The translations under genes and the position numbers were made by a program. A DNA stretch of 37,301 nucleotides from a virus: the IMG/VR virus record IMGVR_UViG_3300021963_004492, positions 1 to 37,301 of that record. One strand, given 5' to 3'. The notes under the pieces were generated by a model. That model was not told the DNA's origin, ran no database searches, and was given only the letters and a program-made list of their open reading frames with translations. This document shows positions 28,648 to 36,191 of the stretch, piece by piece. How positions within the stretch are numbered: position 1 is the stretch's first letter; the number at the start of each line of letters is the position of its first letter.

Positions 28648-30231
28648 TTATCTTCTTGCGCCAGATTTAGATCCAGCTGGGCGACCACGACCACGTTTTG
28701 CCATGTTGCCTGTTGGTTGCTCTGTAGTTTCTTTTTCAGCTTTATCATAATCACGCTCATGCTTAACACCACTTGAAGTTACAGTGCTAGTGCCAGAAGA
28801 AGTTTTAGTTTCAGAACCAACTTTACCTCTGGTTGTGTCTGGGAACTTCTTCTTATACTCTGGAGTGCCTGGCCATAGAGCTTCATCAATGCTTGTTAAA
28901 AAATCTTTGTATGATTTCATATTTGTTTCCAATTCTCCGTTTTCGAACTCTTCGTTATTTTGCTTTGGTAAATTTGAAGAGACTTTAAACTTATGTAATT
29001 TACCATCACCCAATTCTTTGTGGGCTTGGATATGAACTTGTTTACCATCGTTCTTGATAACCTTGCCTTGCATCTTATCGCCAGTCTTGCTAGCATAGAA
29101 GTCTACATCGTTTCCACTCTTTTGGTGGATGTCCATCTTAGCGTGGTCAGGGTGCATCAAACCATGGGATGCATACTCACGACCATTGATAAACCCTTCA
29201 TCCAATTCAACTTCTTCTTTGAATTTTTTCTTAACATTTGCAGCTGCATCACCAACATCTTTAGCAGTATCAAGAACTGCGCCAGCTACACGTTTTACTG
29301 CACGATAAGGAACACGTACTGCTTGCTTAACAACTTCTGCAGTTCCCTTAAAGATACCTTCTTCAACATGTTCCACTTCTTCAGATGTAGGCTTAACACC
29401 AGTGTTTCTGTCGTGAGCACGTTGAAGGTTAGCTGTAGTCTTTTTAACATGACTCATAGAAGGAGGCGCACCAGTTTTATAAATGCTGTCCATCTTTTTC
29501 TTGATGTAAGATTTAACAGTTGTCTTCTTCAACTCATCAAGTTGTTGGGACAACTCAAGTAATTGTTCGTGTGACAGAGATTTAAGTTCTTCTAGCATCT
29601 GTTCGTCAGTCATGTCGTACCCTTCGTTACGTGTATTAGTTGGATGACCATTAATTGGTTTATTCTTTTCTTTGTGCGCTTTGTTCTCAGGTGTTCCCTT
29701 GATGTATTTTCTATCAAGAGTTGGAGCAACTGGAGCATTTTCTTCTAGTTCAGATTCTTCTTTAACTGGTTTGCGCCACTCTTTATTACCATGGTGACGA
29801 TCTAGATGTTTTGCTAGAGATTCTTTATCGCTTGCGCTAGCATTCTTGTGGTAGTATGCTTTCTTTGCAGAGTCAGCGTTGTACATACGTGGATTGCTGG
29901 CGATTTCAGATGGATCGAGAGCTTCTTCTAGTTCAACTTCTTCGTTACGTTGCTTGGCATAGTAAGCAGCGAGAGCCATCTCTTTACGCTTCTCTTTAGA
30001 CTTACCTTCAAACTTTGGGTTGTCAGAATGAATGAAGTCGTGGATCCATTCAGAAGCAGCTGCATCTTTAGAAAGAACTTCATCTAAAGTTTCTTCTTTA
30101 AGGTCATCTTTAATTTGCGCTTTTGATTTGCCATATAACTTTGTGAACATTTCTGGAGACATAGTTTTGATATGATCCTTTACGGCTGACTTATCAAATT
30201 TACCTTCTACCAGTTCTTTAAACTTAATCAT
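28648..30231 (-). CDS. Probable prohead core/internal protein with CTS-like ends (527 aa)
   Basis: Begins MIKFKELVE-G, matching the T4 capsid-targeting pattern with an LxE cleavage site at residue 9. A second copy of the signal lies inside the chain (MKSYKDFLTSIDE-A, about 425-440), which suggests fusion of two internal proteins. The rest is hydrophilic, rich in Lys, Glu and LxE sites (EEALDPSEIASNPRMYN, DEQMLEELKSLSHEQ, EELDEGF), with a basic tail GRGRPAGSKSGARR like an AT-hook. Likely a processed scaffold or DNA-associated capsid protein. The start at 30231 has GGAG upstream; a longer frame overlaps the Dps gene. Confidence 0.72.
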   Translation of the reverse strand: MIKFKELVEGKFDKSAVKDHIKTMSPEMFTKLYGKSKAQIKDDLKEETLDEVLSKDAAASEWIHDFIHSDNPKFEGKSKEKRKEMALAAYYAKQRNEEVELEEALDPSEIASNPRMYNADSAKKAYYHKNASASDKESLAKHLDRHHGNKEWRKPVKEESELEENAPVAPTLDRKYIKGTPENKAHKEKNKPINGHPTNTRNEGYDMTDEQMLEELKSLSHEQLLELSQQLDELKKTTVKSYIKKKMDSIYKTGAPPSMSHVKKTTANLQRAHDRNTGVKPTSEEVEHVEEGIFKGTAEVVKQAVRVPYRAVKRVAGAVLDTAKDVGDAAANVKKKFKEEVELDEGFINGREYASHGLMHPDHAKMDIHQKSGNDVDFYASKTGDKMQGKVIKNDGKQVHIQAHKELGDGKLHKFKVSSNLPKQNNEEFENGELETNMKSYKDFLTSIDEALWPGTPEYKKKFPDTTRGKVGSETKTSSGTSTVTSSGVKHERDYDKAEKETTEQPTGNMAKRGRGRPAGSKSGARR

Positions 30232-30236
30232 TTTTA

Positions 30237-30680
30237 TTATTCTCCAGACTTTAGGGATGCGTCCAACATCCAACCATGTTTCTTATGAGCATCTAATCTA
30301 TCTGCAATAAAGTTGGCGAAGCCTTGTTCTTTAGCTTTAATTAACAGATCTGACAATTTATTTAGGCTGTCGATGGTTTTGTTGTTGGCTACACGCAAAT
30401 CTTGCAACATACCCTTAACGTCAGTAGCAGCGTTATCTGTATCGATTGTAGTTACCTTATACAACTCTTCAATATTCTTTGGAGCATATTCTCCAAGGGC
30501 ACGAATCTCTTCAGCGAATGTGTCAACAGAACCATACAACTCTTCGTATAAGTTACCGAAGAACTCATGGTATTGAGAGAAGAACATTCCTTCCACATTC
30601 CAGTGGTATGCATGTGCCTTGAAATACATCAAGAATGTATTCGCCATTGCAATTTTAGCAGCTGCTACATTTTCATTCAT
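30237..30680 (-). CDS. Dps-like ferritin-family protein (147 aa)
   Basis: Matches DNA-protection-during-starvation proteins: AHAYHWNVEG with H26, H38 (YHEFF), D53 and E57 (VDTFAEEIRALG) aligned to E. coli Dps ferroxidase residues H51, H63, D78 and E82. The ligand equivalent to D67 is Gly42, so iron oxidation may be weakened. It would bind iron and perhaps protect DNA. It sits among capsid-targeted proteins and overlaps the next gene by ATGA, but lacks the CTS N terminus itself. Confidence 0.85.
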   Translation of the reverse strand: MNENVAAAKIAMANTFLMYFKAHAYHWNVEGMFFSQYHEFFGNLYEELYGSVDTFAEEIRALGEYAPKNIEELYKVTTIDTDNAATDVKGMLQDLRVANNKTIDSLNKLSDLLIKAKEQGFANFIADRLDAHKKHGWMLDASLKSGE

Positions 30681-31174
30681 TTCGATTCTTTCTCAACTTT
30701 CTTACCAACATATTTTCTAAACTCTTGGTATTTCTTTTTGTTAGCATCAATCTTCTTAGCTAACTCTGGGTCGCCTTTGATCATCCAGCCTGGACGCATA
30801 TTGTGCTCTGGCTTCAAACCTTCTTTAACTTGTTTCTTCTCGGCTTCTTTACGCTCACGCTCTTTACGTTCTTGCTTAGCCATCTGGGACATTCTCTTAT
30901 TGAACGAAGGCTTCTTCCAATATGGAGTTGATTCTTCTTTAACAGACAAAGACTTCTCGTGATGCATCTCAGCCTTCTCAGCATGTTTGTCTGCAGAAGC
31001 AGAACGACCTTTAGAGTCATGCCATTCAGACATAGAGTCGTGATGGTCTGCCATGTGAGCATGGAATGATTTCATATCACCCTTTGCTTCAGCATCATTT
31101 GCTTTTGATAGATGCTCTTCAGCATCATCATAGTGTTTATTATCTTCTTGGATGTAATCTTTAAAACGAAACAT
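30677..31174 (-). CDS. Probable capsid-targeted internal protein, His-rich (165 aa)
   Basis: Begins MFRFKDYIQE-D, the shared CTS-like pattern with IxE at residue 10. The first half is rich in His, Asp and Ala (FHAHMADHHDSMSEWHDS), the second in Lys/Glu. No enzyme motif. Probably packaged in the head and clipped after residue 10 if a gp21-like protease acts. The start lies inside the 646-aa gene, with AAGGGA upstream. Confidence 0.7.
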   Translation of the reverse strand: MFRFKDYIQEDNKHYDDAEEHLSKANDAEAKGDMKSFHAHMADHHDSMSEWHDSKGRSASADKHAEKAEMHHEKSLSVKEESTPYWKKPSFNKRMSQMAKQERKERERKEAEKKQVKEGLKPEHNMRPGWMIKGDPELAKKIDANKKKYQEFRKYVGKKVEKESK

Positions 31175-33101
31175 TTGGTGTCCCTTTAGTATACTTGCTG
31201 TGTGTTAAACGAGCAGATTCAATTCTACGTACACGTGGAGCTAACTTCATAGCAACACGATTAATAACAGCTTTGCGTTTCGCTAAAGCACGTTCGATTC
31301 TTTCCTTTTCGCCAACAGAGATCTTGTTAACATCACGCCCACGCAGCAGACGTTTCTTCATTAACTTAATCGCAAGACGACGAGAACGCTTATTGATAAC
31401 TTTAGAAGAAGAACGAGTCTTTAATGCAATCTCAGCTTTACGTTCACGTTTGGCTTTAGTCTTAGCGAAACGAACACGAGCACGCATGCGTTCAGAACGA
31501 GAAAGAACTTCAAGAATAGTTTGCTCTGCAAGTTCAGGTTCTTCTTCGATCTCTTCTCCAGTTTCTGGATCAATCACAGAGAACTCTTCATCATCATAAA
31601 CATCTAAGATGTCATCGTCAGATGTAGAATCAACAATGTGATCAATCTGCTCATCAGACAAGTCCAACTCTTGAGCCAACTGATCTTCTAAGTTGTCTTC
31701 TGTATGTTGTCCTGGATTGGCACACATACAAGTTTCTTGACCACACTCTGGGCAGAACTGGTGTTCGTGTTCTTCACACCCACAATCTTCTTTAATAGAT
31801 TTCTGATGGTCGTCTGCTTCTTTTTGTGCAGCTACTGTATCTGGATGTACGTTGATTGGAACTGTTTTGTAAACACGTTTCTGTGCATCCCAAACTGTTT
31901 TTCGTGGACCTTCTTTGGCAAGTTTACCTACACGTTTGACCATGTCTTGATAATCTGCGTCATAGGTTTCCATGAAAGACGCCACCTTTCTTCTACGTAG
32001 GTGATCGTTTCCAGTTTTATCTAAAGTGTGTCCAACTTCGTTCGCTTTATGAACGCCAGTAACGTCGTCTTCTTTATCTTCTTCTGGAGAAGGGTCTTTC
32101 TTTAAACTCTCTTTTAGTTTATTTGGTTTTAAAGAAGTATCATACTCAATACCAACTTCAGTTGCAAGAGCTAACATCTTGTCAAGAATCTTCATTCCGT
32201 CTGCATTGAGTGCTTTGTTTCGCACACGACGCAATGCTGTATTAACGAGCAACTCTGGGTTAGAAGAAGTCTCTGCATTCTCCACACCGAGCATAGTGGC
32301 AATGATTCGTGCGACCTTAATCTTATCGGTAGGCTTGAGTGTTTTATCTGTTAGATCTTCTTTAACCATAAACTCTTTCGTAGTAACCTTAACGTCCTGT
32401 ATCCATTTACTGACTATTCTACCTTCCTCATTCTGAACGAGCAAGTGATTAGAACCACGCTTAACAATTTTATAAACTGTATCTTCCGACTCAACGATAT
32501 CATCCACATTAAAGATCTCACCACGGAAGTATTGCTCACGCACTTGGTCTTTAACGAGGTTTAATTCTTCCTTCAAAACATCAAGACCAGTTGCTTGTCT
32601 GATGTCATTCATCAAACGACGACTGTCTAACTCACGAATTGAAGTAGGAAGTTTCTTTTTAAAATCTTCATACAAACCTTTGGACGCTAATGTCTTAATA
32701 GTATCGTCCAAGTCTGGGTCTTTGTCAGAAATAGAAATAGTTTGAACATCATACTTACTCAATGACTGTGCTTTATCAGCACTAGTAACGACGATGACGT
32801 TCTTATAACTTTCTTTCAGCTTCTTGATTTGATCTCCCAAATTATCTGAAGACTCAACGAAGTTGGTCTTAGGGAAAACCAGATCGAGATACTGGAGTTT
32901 CTTTTCTACTAATAGAGGGTTCTTTTTCGCATCGCTAATATTGGATGCATAGATGACGTGGTCTGCGCTTTTCTGCTCAGCCAGTTTCTTGACAGATCTT
33001 ACGAGAACTTCGTGTGCTAATGTTGGAGGGTTGAATCTCCCACAGGCTAGAACAACAGTTTTAGAAGGCAATTCCTTCAAGAAATTCTTGTAATTTTTCA
33101 T
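31161..33101 (-). CDS. Multidomain capsid-targeted protein with nucleotidylyltransferase-like N terminus (646 aa)
   Basis: Begins MKNYKNFLKE-L (CTS-like). Residues 15-35 read VVLACGRFNPPTLAHEVLV, matching the ATP-binding start of the nucleotidylyltransferase superfamily, with TLAH in place of HxGH. A middle beta-rich segment follows (EIFNVDDIVESEDTVYKIV, residues about 205-235). Cysteine clusters CGCEEHEHQFCPECGQETCMC near 450 look zinc-binding. The last 110 residues (RSERMRARVRFAKTKAK onward) are strongly basic and recur in related phages. Likely ejected or core-associated; enzyme activity uncertain because later motifs are degenerate. Confidence 0.75.
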   Translation of the reverse strand: MKNYKNFLKELPSKTVVLACGRFNPPTLAHEVLVRSVKKLAEQKSADHVIYASNISDAKKNPLLVEKKLQYLDLVFPKTNFVESSDNLGDQIKKLKESYKNVIVVTSADKAQSLSKYDVQTISISDKDPDLDDTIKTLASKGLYEDFKKKLPTSIRELDSRRLMNDIRQATGLDVLKEELNLVKDQVREQYFRGEIFNVDDIVESEDTVYKIVKRGSNHLLVQNEEGRIVSKWIQDVKVTTKEFMVKEDLTDKTLKPTDKIKVARIIATMLGVENAETSSNPELLVNTALRRVRNKALNADGMKILDKMLALATEVGIEYDTSLKPNKLKESLKKDPSPEEDKEDDVTGVHKANEVGHTLDKTGNDHLRRRKVASFMETYDADYQDMVKRVGKLAKEGPRKTVWDAQKRVYKTVPINVHPDTVAAQKEADDHQKSIKEDCGCEEHEHQFCPECGQETCMCANPGQHTEDNLEDQLAQELDLSDEQIDHIVDSTSDDDILDVYDDEEFSVIDPETGEEIEEEPELAEQTILEVLSRSERMRARVRFAKTKAKRERKAEIALKTRSSSKVINKRSRRLAIKLMKKRLLRGRDVNKISVGEKERIERALAKRKAVINRVAMKLAPRVRRIESARLTHSKYTKGTPNVSF

Positions 33102-33130
33102 TTAACCCATCTATAAAGTAGTAATAAGAA

Positions 33131-33137
33131 TTATTTA
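33131..33137 (-). promoter_or_regulatory. T4-late-like TAAATAA element
   Basis: TAAATAA about 30 bases before the start of the 646-aa gene, in the gap after the 203-aa nucleotidylyltransferase-like gene. Confidence 0.5.
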
Positions 33138-33143
33138 TTCTTT

Positions 33144-33755
33144 TTAATCTTTATGCCCCATACCTTTACGGACATCTTTATACATCTCAGCTTTATGCTC
33201 ATCACTCATCTTAGACGGAGCACCTTTATGGAATTCTTTATGGTTACCAGAGGCAGCGTGTTCACGCATTTTACTGGCTGACATTCCCTTAGTTCCCTCA
33301 GCATCTGGGTCACGTTTACCTGAAGAATGGACAGTTATAGACTTAAAATTGTAGTGACCATGAGCAGAATCTTTACCATTGTATTTGTGTAGCAGATCGT
33401 GCATCTCTTGTTTACGATCAGAGCCAGCTACTACATGAAGGTGATGCACACCTTGTTTGTGTAGCTCAGCAGCATGGTGAAGAATAGTAGGTTGTTCTTT
33501 GGAGGCAGACTTCACCTTAGTTCCTGGGAAAGCACGACCAGCGTGTTTAACTTTCTGTTCACCAGTTAATGGATTCTTCTTAGCGTCTTGGCTATGAGAA
33601 ACAATAACAGTATGATCTGCTTTGTGTTTCTTTGCAACATCATGAACTTTATTAACAACAGCTTCGTGACCAGAAGTGATCGGGTTCATACGACCGAAAG
33701 CCATCACGTGATGTTTTTCTTCAGCTTCGACTAGGTATGTGTTAAAGGATTTCAT
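33144..33755 (-). CDS. Capsid-targeted nucleotidylyltransferase-like protein (203 aa)
   Basis: Begins MKSFNTYLVE-A (CTS-like, LxE at residue 10). Then HVMAFGRMNPITSGHEAVV carries the TxGH motif of the cytidylyl/adenylyltransferase superfamily, and GMSASKMREHAASG near the end fits the ISTxxxR motif, so both halves of the active site appear present. Related to the N terminus of the 646-aa protein. Substrate could be NMN, a nucleotide sugar or a lipid head group. The start at 33755 shares a base with the preceding stop (TAATG). Confidence 0.8.
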   Translation of the reverse strand: MKSFNTYLVEAEEKHHVMAFGRMNPITSGHEAVVNKVHDVAKKHKADHTVIVSHSQDAKKNPLTGEQKVKHAGRAFPGTKVKSASKEQPTILHHAAELHKQGVHHLHVVAGSDRKQEMHDLLHKYNGKDSAHGHYNFKSITVHSSGKRDPDAEGTKGMSASKMREHAASGNHKEFHKGAPSKMSDEHKAEMYKDVRKGMGHKD

Positions 33756-34129
33756 TAGCAGTTCCACTTTCTGAGAGCGAGTGCCTTACGGGTAGGCTCG
33801 CCATTTGGTTTTTTCATTGGACCTTCTACTCCAGACATTCTAGCGCAGAAAGACTTGCGACGATTGGCAGCTTTACTTCCTGGCTTTAGTTTGCTAGGTT
33901 TTGTAGTTACTGGTGCCTTCAGGTTACCACCTTCTGTTCTGTTATAATGGTCACGACCCTTTTGCGTCAGACCACCAGTAGAAGACTTGTATCCTTTAGC
34001 ATCGACTGCTGCTTCTTTAATACAAGATCCCTTTGAGCATGGCGCAGTTCCTGGCTTGCGTTTATATCCAGTCCAGCAGGTACAACCTGTCTTATTTGTT
34101 TCTTCTAGGTATTCTTTAAACGAGACCAT
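33755..34129 (-). CDS. Capsid-targeted basic Cys protein (DUF6321-like, 124 aa)
   Basis: Begins MVSFKEYLEE-T (CTS-like). Contains CTCWTGYKRKPGTAPCSKGSC, probably metal-binding, then a very regular basic domain with YKSSTGGLTQKGRDHYNR, TTKPSKLKPGSKAANRRKSFCARM and a final ALRKWNC. I recall this as DUF6321, found in phages and some microbes. Its charge suggests DNA or RNA binding inside the head. Function unknown. Confidence 0.78.
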   Translation of the reverse strand: MVSFKEYLEETNKTGCTCWTGYKRKPGTAPCSKGSCIKEAAVDAKGYKSSTGGLTQKGRDHYNRTEGGNLKAPVTTKPSKLKPGSKAANRRKSFCARMSGVEGPMKKPNGEPTRKALALRKWNC

Positions 34130-34130
34130 T

Positions 34131-35309
34131 TTATCTTGCCTTTAATAAGTTTGATCGAGCGAACTCGGCACGATTAACTAACTTAGTTGGTTGGTTATCG
34201 TGATGAACGACGAAACCTTCTGGTTTGGACTTCTTACCATCGATATGATGTTCAAGTCCACCTTCGTGAGTTTCAAGATGCTTAACTAAAGTGTTCTTTG
34301 CTTGTTGCAAGTGCCCATGCATATTTAACAAATTAGTATAGTGTTCTTTATTCTTTTCAATATGAGTAACCTGAGAAGATCCTTCAGCACGTTTAGCACT
34401 TTGAGATTTTTCAGTTTTAACTTTAGATGCTTGCTTCTCATAGTGAGAAGTAATATGATTTTGAAATCCCTTAGCAGAAGGTTTCTCACCAGTACGAACA
34501 GTTGAGTTAATGTAAGTTGCTAGGTGTCCAGCATCACCAGAGTGAGAAGCATGAACAGCGTTATACATTTTATGACCATGTTCATCATGAATTTTCTTAG
34601 CAGCATCCATATGCCCTTGGAATTTCTTTTGGGCAGAAGCAGGATAATTCACTTTACTGGTATCGTGAGATGGGGATTTTTGATATACGTCTGGGTGTTG
34701 TTTGAAACCCTTTTCGTTCTCTAAAGGTTTAGCATGCATAGATGCCAAATCTTTACCGTGATATTGCGTATGAGTAACAATACCTACATGAGAGTCTTTT
34801 ACTTTCTTGGCTTCATCGCCATGAGCAGTGTAGCTAATAGTGTTAGGTTTGAAAGTAGCAGTACCCTTCTTTTCATCATGGTGCACATCAGTCTTTGAGT
34901 GCATCAAGTCTCCTTGGAAAACACCTTTCTTTGGAGCAACCTTTGGGAGATGAGTAAGAGCAGCAGATAATTTATCAACAAGACCTGGAGCATGTCCATG
35001 GTGCTTTTGAATATCATCGTGGGTATAATTTAACTTTGGGTTCTTGTTGAACGCAGACTTAGAAGCAACGAAGAATTTACCTGTCTCTGGGTGATGACCA
35101 TAAACAACGGCAGGGCTACCATCATATTTCATGGAAAGGCTGCTATCAGTTTTACCAGACTTGATATGCTCATGAGCATGAGACAATGCACCATGGGCAT
35201 GTTCAAATCCTTGGTGTCCATGCATCAGAGGACGATCCTCAGCGTGATGGATATGCTTTAACTTAGCACCCTCTTCTTCTTCTTTTAAATATGTCTGAAA
35301 TTTTAACAC
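34131..35309 (-). CDS. Capsid-targeted ligase-like protein (DUF6267-like, 392 aa)
   Basis: Begins MLKFQTYLKE-E (CTS-like). Contains the marks of covalent nucleotidyltransferases (DNA/RNA ligases, capping enzymes): motif I K61-Y-D-G64 (SMKYDGSPAVVY), a motif III-like VFQGD (130-134), motif IV E364-G-F-V, and a Lys at 376 for motif V. Unusually rich in His. From memory it corresponds to DUF6267 of marine phages. If active, it could seal nicks in ejected DNA or repair cut tRNAs, but no substrate is shown. First gene of the block, after the promoter at 35331-35359. Confidence 0.75.
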   Translation of the reverse strand: MLKFQTYLKEEEEGAKLKHIHHAEDRPLMHGHQGFEHAHGALSHAHEHIKSGKTDSSLSMKYDGSPAVVYGHHPETGKFFVASKSAFNKNPKLNYTHDDIQKHHGHAPGLVDKLSAALTHLPKVAPKKGVFQGDLMHSKTDVHHDEKKGTATFKPNTISYTAHGDEAKKVKDSHVGIVTHTQYHGKDLASMHAKPLENEKGFKQHPDVYQKSPSHDTSKVNYPASAQKKFQGHMDAAKKIHDEHGHKMYNAVHASHSGDAGHLATYINSTVRTGEKPSAKGFQNHITSHYEKQASKVKTEKSQSAKRAEGSSQVTHIEKNKEHYTNLLNMHGHLQQAKNTLVKHLETHEGGLEHHIDGKKSKPEGFVVHHDNQPTKLVNRAEFARSNLLKAR

Positions 35310-35330
35310 TTCTTTTCCAATCTATAACCT

Positions 35331-35359
35331 ATTATACCCTAGTTTTGCAATTTTGTCAA
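35331..35359 (-). promoter_or_regulatory. Consensus sigma70 promoter of the internal-protein block
   Basis: -35 TTGACA (35354-35359, perfect), 17-bp spacer, -10 TATAAT (35331-35336, perfect), with AGGG before the -10. Confidence 0.9.
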
Positions 35360-35370
35360 GCATTTTTTTC

Positions 35371-35395
35371 ATAACCCTACCCTCTGTAGGGTTAT
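35371..35395 (-). terminator. Hairpin upstream of the consensus promoter
   Basis: ATAACCCTAC (35371-35380) pairs perfectly with GTAGGGTTAT (35386-35395), loop of 5. It follows the PD-(D/E)xK-like gene and precedes the promoter. The U-tract lies on the plus strand, so minus-strand termination is not certain. Confidence 0.55.
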
Positions 35396-35429
35396 TTTTC
35401 TCGTTTAAAATCAACGACTTAGCATACCA

Positions 35430-36152
35430 TTAGACCAAAAATGGGTTAGTCTTCTTGGTTCCTGGCTTCACAGAGTACTTACTCTCAGGCATCTGAGCAA
35501 TTTTGATCTCAGCCTGCACTTCATAAAATTCTGAACGAGTTGATACACGAACCTTAAAGTCACCCCTACCTGAAAGTAATGGGATGGCAGCACCCAAACC
35601 GAATGGGTCTTTATTTGAGATGCGATAGAAGTCATCACCTGCTTGCATATAGTAGGCAGGTTCAGCCTTACCTTGAGTATAGTGTTCTGTTACAACCTTA
35701 CCAAGATCCATATTAGCACTGTTGGCTATGTAGCGATTCACGTTAGGTTGTGCGAAATATCTTTTCATAGTCTCAAGAGGAACTGCTCCTGGCTCTTTCA
35801 ATCCACTCTTAGTAGTTGGAATCTTGAGAGATCTAAATGGGATACCAGAGAACTCGGCAATCGCCTTAAGAAACAGTTTAGTCTTTGGATCTTTGTTCAG
35901 AATGTTAACCGCAGCTGCTGCTGATGGTGTTTTGTAAGTAGTTTTCCAAACACCATTCTCATAGTAAACACGTGGATTAGACAGGTTGTCTGTGTGATTC
36001 ATCTTCACTTCCATCCAGTGTGTTTTCTTTTTATACGTAATTCTGACGTCTGCGTAAGCAGTATCTCCAGGTGGACGCTCAGCCTTAACCCCTGGAATTT
36101 TATTCACATTCTTAGCAACGTCGGCTTCGTATTTGTCTGATGCAGCACTCAT
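35430..36152 (-). CDS. PD-(D/E)xK nuclease-like protein (240 aa)
   Basis: The N terminus resembles the PD-(D/E)xK nuclease fold: an early helix with E9, D35 in AYADVRITY and E48-V-K50 in HWMEVKMN on the next strand, with RPPGDTAYAD before them. The rest is unrecognised. It could be a nuclease of phage DNA metabolism or host DNA degradation. The start at 36152 is ATG; an upstream TTG is possible. A TAAATAA element lies about 30 bases before it. Confidence 0.65.
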   Translation of the reverse strand: MSAASDKYEADVAKNVNKIPGVKAERPPGDTAYADVRITYKKKTHWMEVKMNHTDNLSNPRVYYENGVWKTTYKTPSAAAAVNILNKDPKTKLFLKAIAEFSGIPFRSLKIPTTKSGLKEPGAVPLETMKRYFAQPNVNRYIANSANMDLGKVVTEHYTQGKAEPAYYMQAGDDFYRISNKDPFGLGAAIPLLSGRGDFKVRVSTRSEFYEVQAEIKIAQMPESKYSVKPGTKKTNPFLV

Positions 36153-36182
36153 TAGCAATTTACCTATTAATATAACATTTTA

Positions 36183-36189
36183 TTATTTA
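36183..36189 (-). promoter_or_regulatory. T4-late-like TAAATAA element
   Basis: TAAATAA just after the zincin-like gene, about 30 bases before the PD-(D/E)xK-like gene. Confidence 0.5.
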
Positions 36190-36191
36190 GG

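Noticed and set aside
30813-31062. Alternative frame inside the His-rich internal protein
   Set aside because: A frame shadow; the overlapping gene has the CTS pattern and a ribosome site.
35371-35395. Terminator for plus-strand transcription
   Set aside because: The U-tract is on the plus strand, but there is no plus-strand gene nearby; treated as part of the hairpin-promoter module instead.
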